DNA of 64,000 bases from Streptomyces genisteinicus (GTDB lineage: Bacteria > Actinomycetota > Actinomycetes > Streptomycetales > Streptomycetaceae). Below are positions 49,082 to 57,763 of the stretch, one piece after another. The notes beneath the pieces were generated by a model that was given only the letters and a program-made list of their open reading frames with translations, was not told where the DNA came from and made no database searches. The translations under genes and the position numbers were made by a program. The first letter of the stretch is position 1; the number at the start of each line of letters is the position of its first letter. The stretch spans positions 5,626,001-5,690,000 of the forward strand of contig NZ_CP060825.1 of NCBI RefSeq assembly GCF_014489615.1. The letters are read 5' to 3'.

Positions 49082-50713
49082 TCAGGGAGCGGTCCAGGTG
49101 TGGCCGGGCGTGGTGATCTGGCTGGTCTGGGTGGTCGGCTGGTAGTTGAAGAAGTAGCTCAGCGTGGCGCCGGAGGGCACCGACACCGGCAGCTCCCACC
49201 GCTGGTCGGCGGTGTCACGGGTGAGGAAGTGGTTCTGCGGGGCGCCGCCGTTGATCCGGTACTGCACGGTGACGAAGGTCAGGTCGTAGCCCTTGGGCGC
49301 GAACCAGAGCGTGCCGCCCGCGACGCCGTGGGTGTACTTGGCGCCGTCCGGCGGGTCGCTGGGACCACCGGTCGGCGTCGGCGTCGGCGTCGGGGTGGGC
49401 GTGGGAGTGGGTGTGGGCGTCGGGTTCGGGCCGGGGCCGGCGGTCCCTGTGGACCACATCGGCTTCCTGATCTCGGCGACGAAGTTGGCCAGCACGGTGG
49501 GGTCCGCCTGGACGCGGGAGTCGCCCCAGTTGCCGTTGGCGCAGCCCGGGCCGCCGGCCTGGGCGCCCGCGGCGCACTGCCACTGGGTCTGCGCGTCCCA
49601 GTTGGTGTTGATGTAGGCGGCGGACTTGATGACGTCCTGGTTGCGGCTCACCCAGTCGAAGTAGCCGGCGTGCCAGCCGTCCCAGATGGCCTGCCCGCTC
49701 GCGCCGGCCGGGCTGTTGCGGAAGATGCAGCTCTTGGTCTTCGCACCGGTGCGGGACCCCTGCGGGGCCGCCTCCGACACCATGGCGGGCTTGCCGTGGG
49801 CGCGGGCGAAGTCGAGGATGCGGTTCTGGAGGCCGACCGGGTCGGTGTCGTAGGAGCCGCAGCCCCACTGCGACTGCACGGAGCGGGAGTTGTAGAACGA
49901 GGAGAGGCCGACCCAGTCGACGTGGGCGTCACCCGGGTACCAGTCGTCGAGGTGGCCGGGGTCGGTGACGATGTAGTTCCACTCGGGGTGGTCCGGGTGG
50001 GTGTTGACCGGCCAGGCGGCGCTCTGCCAGACGGTGGCGACACGGGTGGCGCCGAGGGCGTCGATGCGGCCCTTGATGTAGCGGAACGCCTCCTTGTAGA
50101 AGTCGGCGCTGTAGCAGTTCCACGGGCCGTCGAACTCGTAGCCGATACGCAGCAGGATGTCCCGGTCGTAGCTCTTGAACCGGTTGACCATCTCGTCGAC
50201 CTTGGCCCGGTACTGGGTGATCAGGCTCGGGTTGCCGGCCGTCACGTCGGCGTCGTTCCGGCCGATGATCGCGCGCAGCGGCTGGTTGTTGCAGCCGGAG
50301 GTGGCGTCGGAGAGGTAGAGCCCGACGGCGACGGCGGCGTTCGGGTACTCGCGCATGGTGCGGGCGAAGTCGACGGTGCCCGCGCCCCAGTTCGCGGGGC
50401 TGTTCATACCGGCGAGCGGTTCGGGCGATCCGCCGAGCACCAGGTTGGTGTAGAGGGTGACGCCGCCGGGGGCCGGCGCCCCGAGGGAGGACTGGGAGAG
50501 GACGTCGGTGCGGTAGTCGGACAGGGTGTCGCTGTCCTGGCCCATCACCAGCATGACCTTGCCGTCGGCGGGGACGCCGCGGCCGGACGGTCCCGCGGCC
50601 TGCGCGGTGGAGGGGAGCGCGGCGAGGGAGAGCAGGGCCGCCGCGGCCGAGGCGGCGGCGACGAGGGCCCGCCGGAGCGGTCTGCGTGGTCGTGGGTGTC
50701 GGGGGTGGTGCAT
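49082..50713 (-). CDS. Secreted clan GH-A glycoside hydrolase with CBM56-like domain
   Basis: 543 residues from ATG 50713 with a signal peptide (to about residue 40). The catalytic domain has an acid/base Glu candidate near 192 (LLRIGYEFDGPWN) and a nucleophile near 313 (MVSEAAPQGS), and shares GDAHVDWVGLSSF with the neighbouring enzyme. A Pro-Thr repeat linker (about 427-448) leads to a C-terminal beta-sandwich (GGTLWFAPKGYDLTFVTVQYRINGG...) like CBM56, a beta-1,3-glucan-binding family. It may act on beta-1,3- or mixed glucans. A perfect CGAAA-N-TTTCG box lies upstream between it and the divergent xylo-oligosaccharide transporter. Confidence 0.75.
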   Translation of the reverse strand: MHHPRHPRPRRPLRRALVAAASAAAALLSLAALPSTAQAAGPSGRGVPADGKVMLVMGQDSDTLSDYRTDVLSQSSLGAPAPGGVTLYTNLVLGGSPEPLAGMNSPANWGAGTVDFARTMREYPNAAVAVGLYLSDATSGCNNQPLRAIIGRNDADVTAGNPSLITQYRAKVDEMVNRFKSYDRDILLRIGYEFDGPWNCYSADFYKEAFRYIKGRIDALGATRVATVWQSAAWPVNTHPDHPEWNYIVTDPGHLDDWYPGDAHVDWVGLSSFYNSRSVQSQWGCGSYDTDPVGLQNRILDFARAHGKPAMVSEAAPQGSRTGAKTKSCIFRNSPAGASGQAIWDGWHAGYFDWVSRNQDVIKSAAYINTNWDAQTQWQCAAGAQAGGPGCANGNWGDSRVQADPTVLANFVAEIRKPMWSTGTAGPGPNPTPTPTPTPTPTPTPTPTGGPSDPPDGAKYTHGVAGGTLWFAPKGYDLTFVTVQYRINGGAPQNHFLTRDTADQRWELPVSVPSGATLSYFFNYQPTTQTSQITTPGHTWTAP

Positions 50714-50818
50714 GCGGGTGCCTCCGGGTTCCGGGGACGAGGGGGTGGGGCCCGGCGGTGGATCACTGGCGGGCGGTCGCACATGCTGCTGGCTGCCGCG
50801 GGGGCGGTCAAGCACTCG

Positions 50819-50829
50819 CGAAAGTTTCG
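50819..50829. promoter_or_regulatory. Perfect CGAAA-N-TTTCG operator
   Basis: CGAAAGTTTCG is a perfect inverted repeat. The same 5-1-5 box occurs in promoters of streptomycete xylanase genes, and a shorter form (CGAA-N-TTCG) is bound by the LacI-type repressor BxlR. It is 106 bp upstream of the CBM56-enzyme start. Confidence 0.65.
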
Positions 50830-51014
50830 TCGGTCTGTGCAGGTCAGCCGAACGTGTTACGAAAACTGCGCAGAGGGCTCGGGTGTTCGCAAGGGGTTTC
50901 GCCGACTGCGCCCATCCAGCTCGCTGTGTATGTGCAGGTGGAGAGGGTGTGTGGCGCTCTCGGGTGTGCTCGTGACGTTGGCTGGCGCAAGTCGCATCTC
51001 AAGTTTCCTCATCA

Positions 51015-51042
51015 TTTCGCGAAACTATTGACATGAGTTTCG
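51015..51042. promoter_or_regulatory. Operator cluster around the TTGACA box of the ABC operon
   Basis: TTTCGCGAAA (51015-51024) is a perfect palindrome, and CGAAACT (51020-51026) pairs with AGTTTCG (51036-51042) around TTGACA (51028-51033). A repressor bound here would cover the promoter of the transporter operon, which starts at 51097. Confidence 0.6.
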
Positions 51043-51096
51043 TGAGCGGGGACCTTGGTGCCACTCATCCCGCACCCCCTCTTCCGGAGGACCACC

Positions 51097-52377
51097 ATGG
51101 GCCGTACGCGTGCCCGCAGAACCGCCGTCGCGCTCGCCGCCGCCGTCACCCTCGTCGCCCTGCCCGCCTGTGGCTCGGGCTCCGGAGCGGCGGACGGGAA
51201 GATCACCCTGACCGTCGCCACGTTCAGCGACTTCGGCTACAAGCCCCTCATCGAGGAGTACAAGCGCTCCCACCCCGACATCGAGATCAAGGAGCGCATC
51301 TCCCAGTTCGACCAGCACCACAACCAGCTCTCCACCCAGATCGCCTCGGGCAGCGGCGCCGCCGACGTCGTCGCGATCGAGGAGGGCTACCTGCCGAAGT
51401 TCCGCGCGGTGAAGGACAAGTTCGTCAACCTCGCCGACCACGGGGCGGCCGACCGCAAGGACGAGTACCTGGCCTGGAAGTGGGAGCAGGGCACCCTCGG
51501 CACCCAGGACTTCGTCATGGGCTACGGCACCGACGTCGGCAGCCTCGCCATCTGCTACCGCAAGGACCTCTTCGCGCAGGCCGGGCTGCCCACCGACCGC
51601 ACCGAGGTCGGCAAGCTCTGGCCCACCTGGGACGCCTACTTCGCCACCGGCGAGAAGTTCCGGGAGAAGGTCGCGGACAAGGCCTGGTTCGACAGCTCGG
51701 GCAACATCTTCACCGCGATGATGAACCAGACCGAGTTCGGCTTCTTCGACGCACAGGACCAGTACATAGGGGACAGCAACCCGAAGGTCCGCGAGTTCTT
51801 CATGGCGACGGCGAAGGCCACCGCGGACAAGCAGTCGGCCAACCTCGCTCCCTTCAGCCAGCAGTGGAACGCCGGCATCAAGCTCGGCCGCATGGCCACC
51901 ATGACCTGCCCCGCCTGGATGACCGGCCAGATCAAGACCGCCGCCGGTGAGGCGGCCGCCGGCAAGTGGGACATCGCCGCCGTGCCCGGTGGCGGCGGCA
52001 ACTGGGGAGGCTCCTTCCTCACGGTCCCCAAGCAGAGCAAGCACGCGAAGGAAGCCGCCGAACTCGCCGACTTCCTCACCTCCGCCGCCTCCCAGAAGAA
52101 GATCTTCACCGGACCGGTCGGAGCGCTGCCCTCCCTCGTCCCGGTGCTCGACGATCCCCAGGTGCAGGGCGCGAAGCAGGCGTACTTCAACGACGCCCCG
52201 ACCGGCGCCCTCTTCGCCGCCTCCGCCAAGTACCTGAGCCCCAACTACCGCGGCACCAAGGACCAGCAGGCCCGCATCCCGTTCGGCAACGCCCTCCAGC
52301 TCGTCGAGCAGGGCAAGGCCGACGCGGACAAGGCGTGGGACAAGGCGCTCGACGACGCGGCCAAGAACATCCGCTGA
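51097..52377 (+). CDS. ABC transporter sugar-binding lipoprotein (BxlE-like)
   Basis: 426 residues from ATG 51097 (CGGAGG upstream). Lipobox LPAC with lipidated Cys25. The mature part is a family 1 extracellular sugar-binding protein (GKITLTVATFSDFGYKPLIEEYKR..., ADVVAIEEGYLPKF, NWGGSFLTVPKQSKHAKEAAELADFL). First gene of an operon with two permeases, a GH43 enzyme and a LacI regulator. There is no ATPase gene in the operon; streptomycete sugar systems commonly share the MsiK ATPase encoded elsewhere. The xylo-oligosaccharide assignment rests on the GH43 enzyme and the operators. Confidence 0.92.
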   Translation: MGRTRARRTAVALAAAVTLVALPACGSGSGAADGKITLTVATFSDFGYKPLIEEYKRSHPDIEIKERISQFDQHHNQLSTQIASGSGAADVVAIEEGYLPKFRAVKDKFVNLADHGAADRKDEYLAWKWEQGTLGTQDFVMGYGTDVGSLAICYRKDLFAQAGLPTDRTEVGKLWPTWDAYFATGEKFREKVADKAWFDSSGNIFTAMMNQTEFGFFDAQDQYIGDSNPKVREFFMATAKATADKQSANLAPFSQQWNAGIKLGRMATMTCPAWMTGQIKTAAGEAAAGKWDIAAVPGGGGNWGGSFLTVPKQSKHAKEAAELADFLTSAASQKKIFTGPVGALPSLVPVLDDPQVQGAKQAYFNDAPTGALFAASAKYLSPNYRGTKDQQARIPFGNALQLVEQGKADADKAWDKALDDAAKNIR

Positions 52378-52637
52378 TCCCGGTCCGGGCCTGCGCGAAC
52401 AGGCCCGGACCCGGCCCGGACGCCGGGCGGCGGTTCCCCGGCCCTGCCGCCGCCCGGTGTCCCCGGGCCACCTCCCCGCGGCAGCGACCGCCGCCCGGCC
52501 CCGAACCGCCCGCCCGCCGCAGCGCCGGCAGTCCCCCGGACAGGCGCCCCCCGCCCCCGGCTCATCACCAGCCCGTCACCGGCCCCCTCACCCCCGGCTC
52601 CTCGCCCCTTCGGCCCTCGTACCCTCGGAGAACCCGC

Positions 52638-53609
52638 ATGGCGGTCCAGGCCCGCACCATCCCCGCCCCCAGCCCGGGCCCCGCCCGGGGCACCCGGGCC
52701 GGCAGGCCGCCGCGGCGGCTGCGCCCGGGACGGCATCTGCTGCCCTACCTCTTCATCGCCCCGTTCTTCGCCGTCTTCGGCGTCTTCGGGCTGTACCCCC
52801 TGCTCCAGACCTTCTGGGTCTCCCTGCACGACTGGGACCGGCTCGCCGGACAGGGACAGTGGGTGGGCCTCGACAACTTCACCCGCCTGCTGGGGGACTC
52901 CGACTTCTACACCGCCACCTTCAACACCCTCAGCATCTTCCTGCTCTCCACCGTCCCCCAACTCCTCGCCGCCCTCGGCCTCGCCTGGCTGCTCGACCGG
53001 CACCTGCGCGCCCGCAGCGTCTGGCGCGCCCTCGTCCTGGTGCCCCAGTACGTCTCCGTCGTCGCCGTCGCCCTCGTCTTCTCCCAGCTCTTCGGGCGCG
53101 ACTTCGGCATCGTCAACTGGGCCCTGGAGAACCTGGGGATCATCAGCGCCCCCGTCGACTGGACGGCGGACACCTGGAGTTCGCACCTCGCGATCAGCTT
53201 CATGGTCATGTGGCGCTGGACCGGCTACAACGCCCTGATCTTCCTCGCGGCCATGCAGGCGGTACCGCGCGACCTGTACGAGTCGGCCCAGATCGACGGG
53301 GCCTCACGCTTCCTGACGTTCCGCAAGGTCACCCTCCCGGCGATCCGCCCCACCATCGTCTTCACCGTCGTCATCTCCACCATCGGCGGCCTCCAGCTCT
53401 TCGCCGAGCCGTTCCTCTTCGACCAGCAGGGCAACGCGGAGGGCGGCGCCGAGCACCAGTTCCAGACGCTGACGCTGATGCTCTACAAGTACGGCTTCAT
53501 CAACAACGACGCCGGCTACGCCTCCGCCGTCTCCTGGGTGCTCTTCCTCGTCATCGCGGTCATCGCGGCAGTGAACTTCCTGCTCGCCCGCCGCTCCGAA
53601 CGCCGCTGA
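52638..53609 (+). CDS. Sugar ABC transporter permease (BxlF-like)
   Basis: 323 residues from ATG 52638. A Pro/Arg-rich start of 33 residues is followed by six membrane spans (LPYLFIAPFFAVFGVFGLYPLL and so on) and the EAA loop YESAQIDGASRFLTFRKVTLPAIRPT, which docks the ATPase. It is the MalF-type half of the importer. It begins 260 bp after the binding-protein gene, longer than usual; the gap is very GC-rich and without a clear gene. Confidence 0.93.
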   Translation: MAVQARTIPAPSPGPARGTRAGRPPRRLRPGRHLLPYLFIAPFFAVFGVFGLYPLLQTFWVSLHDWDRLAGQGQWVGLDNFTRLLGDSDFYTATFNTLSIFLLSTVPQLLAALGLAWLLDRHLRARSVWRALVLVPQYVSVVAVALVFSQLFGRDFGIVNWALENLGIISAPVDWTADTWSSHLAISFMVMWRWTGYNALIFLAAMQAVPRDLYESAQIDGASRFLTFRKVTLPAIRPTIVFTVVISTIGGLQLFAEPFLFDQQGNAEGGAEHQFQTLTLMLYKYGFINNDAGYASAVSWVLFLVIAVIAAVNFLLARRSERR

Positions 53610-53645
53610 CACCCGCTCACCCCTTCGCCGTCCAGAGGAACCGAC

Positions 53646-54557
53646 ATGGCCGTCACCGCACCCACCAGGCCGTCCGCCGCCCGCGCCGACCGCCGCCGAC
53701 CGGGCGGGCGCACCGCACCCCGCCGCGGGCCCGGCAGGCTCGACGCGGCGGGCCCCGTCGCCTACGCCCTGCTCGCGGCCGTCACCGCCGCCTCCGTCTT
53801 CCCGCTCTACTGGAGCTTCGTCGTCGCCTCCCACGACGACAACTCCGTCCTCGCCGGCACGACACCGCCCCTCGTCCCCGGCGGGCACCTGATCGAGAAC
53901 ATCCAGCGGGTCTTCGAGCTCTCCGCCTTCTGGCAGGCCCTCGGGAACTCGCTGATCGTCGCGTCGACCACGGCCGTCTCCAACGTGCTGCTGTCGTCGC
54001 TCGCCGGCTTCGCCTTCGCCAAACTCCGCTTCCGAGGACGCGGCCCGCTCCTCGTCTGCGTCGTGGTGACCGTCATGGTGCCCACCCAGCTCGGCATCAT
54101 CCCGCTCTACATGCTCGTCACCGACATGGGGATGTACGGCAGGCTGTCCGCCCTCATCGTGCCCGCCCTGGTCTCCGCCGTCGGCGTGTTCTGGATGCGG
54201 CAGGCGATCGAGGAGAACATCCCCGACGAACTGATCGAGGCCGCCCGCATGGACGGCGCCGGACTGCTGCGCACCTACTGGCACGTCGTCGTCCCCGGCG
54301 TCCGCACCACCGCGACCGTCCTCGGGATGTTCACCTTCATGTTCGCCTGGAACGACTACTTCTGGCCGCTCATCGCCCTCCCGCCGGAGAACGGCACCGT
54401 CCAGATCGCCCTCAACCAGCTCGCCGCCGGCTACTACACCGACTACACGCTCATGCTCTCCGGCGTCGTGGTGTCGGTGCTGCCCGTGCTCGTCGTCTTC
54501 ACCGTCCTGGCCCGCCGGATCGTGTCCGGTGTGATGGCCGGCGCCGTCAAGGGCTGA
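53646..54557 (+). CDS. Sugar ABC transporter permease (BxlG-like)
   Basis: 303 residues from ATG 53646, 36 bp after the first permease. Six spans after a basic N-terminus, and the EAA loop LIEAARMDGAGLLRTYWHVVVPGVRTT. It is the MalG-type half of the importer and pairs with the previous gene. Confidence 0.94.
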   Translation: MAVTAPTRPSAARADRRRPGGRTAPRRGPGRLDAAGPVAYALLAAVTAASVFPLYWSFVVASHDDNSVLAGTTPPLVPGGHLIENIQRVFELSAFWQALGNSLIVASTTAVSNVLLSSLAGFAFAKLRFRGRGPLLVCVVVTVMVPTQLGIIPLYMLVTDMGMYGRLSALIVPALVSAVGVFWMRQAIEENIPDELIEAARMDGAGLLRTYWHVVVPGVRTTATVLGMFTFMFAWNDYFWPLIALPPENGTVQIALNQLAAGYYTDYTLMLSGVVVSVLPVLVVFTVLARRIVSGVMAGAVKG

Positions 54558-54583
54558 CCGCCCCCCCCACGCTACGGAGACCC

Positions 54584-56314
54584 ATGACCGCCCTGCCCAC
54601 AGCCCGCGCACAGGACCGGCCCGCCGGCACCGGGGACACGGCCCGCCACGCGGCCGCCATCGCCAACCCGGTGCTGCGCGGCTTCCACCCCGACCCGTCC
54701 ATCCTCCGCGTCGGCGACGACTACTGGATCGCCACCTCCACCTTCGAATGGCTGCCCGGAGTCGCCCTCCACCACTCCCGCGACCTCGTCAACTGGCGCC
54801 CCGCGGGCGGCATCCTCGACGAGACCCGCCTCATCGACCTCGCCGGACGCCCCGACTCCGGCGGCGTCTGGGCCCCCTGCCTGTCCTTCACCGGCGGACT
54901 GTTCCACCTGGTCTACAGCGACGTCACCAACCTCTCCGGCGCCTTCAAGGACGTCCGCAACCTGGTGATCACCGCCCCCTCGCCCCACGGACCGTGGTCC
55001 GACCCGGCGCCCTTCCCCTCCCACGGCTTCGACCCGTCCCTCTTCCACGACGACGGACCCGACGGCGACGGCCGCAGCTGGGCGCTGTGGATGGAGTGGG
55101 ACCACCGGCCCGGCCGGCACCCGTTCGCCGGCATCCTGCTCCAGGAGTGGGACCGCGACCGGCGCCGGGTCACCGGCCCGCTCCACCGCGTCTTCACCGG
55201 CACCGCCCTCGCCCACACCGAAGGCCCCCACCTCTACCGCCGCGACGGCTGGTACTACCTGCTCACCGCCGAGGGCGGCACCTCCTGGGGGCACGCCGCC
55301 ACCGTCGCCCGCAGCCGCGCCGTCACCGGCCCCTACGAACCGGACCCGGCCGGCCCGCTGCTCACCTCAGCAGGCCACGAGCGGCTGCCGCTCCAGAAGG
55401 CCGGCCACGGCAGCCTCGTGGCCACCCCCGGCGGCGAGTGGTACCTGGCCCACCTCACGGCCCGCCCCCTCACCCCCCTCGGCGCCTGCGTCCTCGGGCG
55501 CGAGACCGCGATCCAGCGCGTCGAGTGGACCGAGGACGGCTGGCCGCGTCTCGGCGGCACACCGCCCGCGGGCCACCACGGCGCCGCGCTGCCCCGCACC
55601 ACCGTGCCGGGACCCCGGCTGCCCGCCGCGCCCGTACCCGCGGCGCCCGACCGGGACGACTTCGACCTGCCCGCACCGGACGTCCGCTGGTCCACCCTGC
55701 GCCGCCACCCCGACCCGTCCTGGCTGACCCTCGGCGAACGCCCCGGCCACCTGCGCCTGCGCGGCGGCCAGTCCCTGGGGTCCACCCACGGACAGAGCCT
55801 CGTCGCCCGGCGCCAGCAGGCCCCGGACGCCGACTTCTCCACCCTGCTGGACGCCGACCCCGCCTCGCCGCTCCAGATGGCCGGCATCGTCCACTACTAC
55901 AACTCCGGGCTGTGGCACTACGCCCACCTCACCCGGGACGAGGAACTCGGCAGGGTCCTGCGCGTCGGCGTCTGCGACCACGGCGCCTACACGGAACCGG
56001 CCCCCCCGGTCCCCGTCCCGGACGGCCCGCTGGAACTGCGGCTCACCGTCCGCGGCGCCGAGGGCCGCTTCGCCTGGCGCCTCCCGGTGCCGGACGCCCG
56101 GTGGCGGACCACCGGCCCCCTCCTCGACGTCGCACGGCTCTCCGACGAGAACGCCACCCAGGGCGATCCCGCCACCGGCCACTTCACGGCGTGGGGCTTC
56201 ACCGGTGCCCACATCGGCCTGTGCGCCCAGGACCTCACCGGCGCGTCGATGCCCGCCGACTTCGACTGGGCGGAATACCGCGAGACCGGCGACGGCGCCG
56301 GTGAACGGCCCTGA
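54584..56314 (+). CDS. GH43 beta-xylosidase/alpha-arabinofuranosidase
   Basis: 576 residues from ATG 54584, no signal peptide, so intracellular. The five-bladed GH43 propeller carries the base Asp near residue 36 (FHPDPSIL), a pKa-tuning Asp near 147 (HGFDPSLF) and the acid Glu near 212 (AHTEGPHLY). Residues about 370-570 form the C-terminal beta-sandwich usual for GH43 xylosidases (SLGSTHGQSLVARRQQ..., MAGIVHYYNSGLWHYAHLTRDEE). It would hydrolyse imported xylo-oligosaccharides. The known streptomycete bxl operons use a GH3 enzyme at this place; here it is GH43. Confidence 0.93.
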   Translation: MTALPTARAQDRPAGTGDTARHAAAIANPVLRGFHPDPSILRVGDDYWIATSTFEWLPGVALHHSRDLVNWRPAGGILDETRLIDLAGRPDSGGVWAPCLSFTGGLFHLVYSDVTNLSGAFKDVRNLVITAPSPHGPWSDPAPFPSHGFDPSLFHDDGPDGDGRSWALWMEWDHRPGRHPFAGILLQEWDRDRRRVTGPLHRVFTGTALAHTEGPHLYRRDGWYYLLTAEGGTSWGHAATVARSRAVTGPYEPDPAGPLLTSAGHERLPLQKAGHGSLVATPGGEWYLAHLTARPLTPLGACVLGRETAIQRVEWTEDGWPRLGGTPPAGHHGAALPRTTVPGPRLPAAPVPAAPDRDDFDLPAPDVRWSTLRRHPDPSWLTLGERPGHLRLRGGQSLGSTHGQSLVARRQQAPDADFSTLLDADPASPLQMAGIVHYYNSGLWHYAHLTRDEELGRVLRVGVCDHGAYTEPAPPVPVPDGPLELRLTVRGAEGRFAWRLPVPDARWRTTGPLLDVARLSDENATQGDPATGHFTAWGFTGAHIGLCAQDLTGASMPADFDWAEYRETGDGAGERP

Positions 56315-56404
56315 ACGAGGGACGACGCCGTGCCGCTCCGGGAGGCCATAGTCTTCCCGGAGCGGCAGCACCCACCCACCACACGACGGAACGGGACGAC
56401 AGGC

Positions 56405-57448
56405 ATGAGCGCGGAGCATCCGGACGACACCGCCAGGGTCACCCTGAACAGCGTCGCCTCGGAGGCCGGCGTCTCCGTCTCCACCGTGTCCAAGGTCCTC
56501 AACGGGCGCTCCGACGTCTCCGCCGACACCAAGGAGCGCGTCGAGGCCGTCATGGACCGCCTCGGCTACCAGCGCCGCCCGGCACGCCGCCGGGGCGCCG
56601 TCATCGACCTCGTCCTCAACGAACTCGACAGCCTCTGGTCCGTCGAGATCATCCGGGGCGTCGACGAGGTGCTGCACGCCGCGGGCGCCAGCATGGTCCT
56701 CTCCGCCGTGCACGGCCGCAGCTCCGACACCCGCGAGTGGATCGACCAGATGGCGGCCCGCCGCAGCAACGGCGCCATCCTCGTCGTCTCCGAGCTGACC
56801 GCCCAGCAGCGCCGCCGGCTCGCCGCCATGGACGTGCCGTTCGTCCTCGTCGACCCCGTCGGCAGCGTCGACGCCCTCGTCCCCACCGTCGGCGCCACCA
56901 ACTGGGCCGGCGCCGTCAGCGCCACCGAGCACCTGATCGCACTCGGCCACACCCGCATCGCCCACCTCGCCGGCCCCCGCCACGTGCTGTGCAGCCGGGC
57001 CCGTGCCGACGGCTTCCGCGCCACCATGGAACAGGCGGAACTCACCGTCCCCGAGGGCTGGGTGCCGCACGGCGAGTTCAACGACGTCTCGGGCCGGGAC
57101 GAGATGAACCGGCTGCTCGACCTCGCGGAGGCCGAGGGCGCCGAGCCGCCGACCGCGGTCTTCGCCGCCAGCGACCTCCAGGCCCTGGGAGCCTTCGAGG
57201 CGCTGCGGGCCCGCGGCCACGCCATCCCCGGGGACGTCAGCGTCGTCGGCTTCGACGACCTGCCCGTCGCCCGCTGGACCCACCCGCCGCTCACGACGGT
57301 CCGCCAACCCCTGCTCGACATGGCCGCCATGGCCGCGAACACCCTGCTGCGCATCGTCGACGGGGAACCGGCCGAGCACCTGCGCCTGGAACTCGCCACC
57401 CAGCTCGTCGTCCGCGGCAGCACGGCCGCGCCGCGCGCGGCGCGCTGA
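56405..57448 (+). CDS. LacI-family repressor, probable BxlR-like regulator
   Basis: 347 residues from ATG 56405. LacI HTH at about residues 12-60 (VTLNSVASEAGVSVSTVSKVLNGRSDVSADT), then a periplasmic-binding-like effector domain (LDSLWSVEIIRGVDEVLHAAG..., DVSVVGFDDLPVARWTHPPLTTVRQP). Last gene of the transporter/GH43 operon, 90 bp after it. It is the natural candidate to bind the CGAAA-N-TTTCG boxes in the divergent promoter and to be released by a xylo-oligosaccharide. Confidence 0.94.
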   Translation: MSAEHPDDTARVTLNSVASEAGVSVSTVSKVLNGRSDVSADTKERVEAVMDRLGYQRRPARRRGAVIDLVLNELDSLWSVEIIRGVDEVLHAAGASMVLSAVHGRSSDTREWIDQMAARRSNGAILVVSELTAQQRRRLAAMDVPFVLVDPVGSVDALVPTVGATNWAGAVSATEHLIALGHTRIAHLAGPRHVLCSRARADGFRATMEQAELTVPEGWVPHGEFNDVSGRDEMNRLLDLAEAEGAEPPTAVFAASDLQALGAFEALRARGHAIPGDVSVVGFDDLPVARWTHPPLTTVRQPLLDMAAMAANTLLRIVDGEPAEHLRLELATQLVVRGSTAAPRAAR

Positions 57449-57499
57449 CCGGCCCCCGGTCGGTCAGGGCCCCGTCCAGCGCCCCGGGCCTGCTTGATA

Positions 57500-57690
57500 G
57501 CCTGCCGGAGCCAGTCGAGCCACACCACGGCCAGGGAATCCGGTGCGAATCCGGAGCTGACGCGCAGCGGTGAGGGGGACGGGCGGGGCGAGCACGCCAC
57601 TGGGAGTCGTACGCGCCACAAGGCACGCACGGGCAGCTCCCGGGAAGGCGCCCCGTCCGGACGAACCCGAGTCCGAAGACCTGCTGGCAC
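57500..57690 (+). promoter_or_regulatory. Cobalamin riboswitch upstream of the BtuFCD-like operon
   Basis: The core GGGAATCCGGTGCGAATCCG followed by GAGCTGACGCGCAGCGGTGA starts at about 57535; CCACTGGG and GGGAAGG elements follow near 57598 and 57642; and a full B12 box AGTCCGAAGACCTGC lies at 57670-57684. It ends about 75 bp before the GTG of the binding-protein gene. Outer boundaries are approximate. Confidence 0.93.
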
Positions 57691-57763
57691 CTTTCCGCAC
57701 CCGTGCGGGAAGGGACCCACAGGCCAGGCTCCGCGTACGAGCCCCGACTCCGAGGCGTTCCCC

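Larger units (their letters stand above)
50714..51096. other. Divergent promoter region between the CBM56 enzyme and the ABC operon
   Basis: These 383 bases are noticeably less GC-rich than their surroundings and hold no gene. They contain the operators at 50819-50829 and 51015-51042, further GAAA/TTTCG half-sites near 50860 and 50905, and a TTGACA box at 51028-51033 for the plus-strand operon. Confidence 0.75.
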
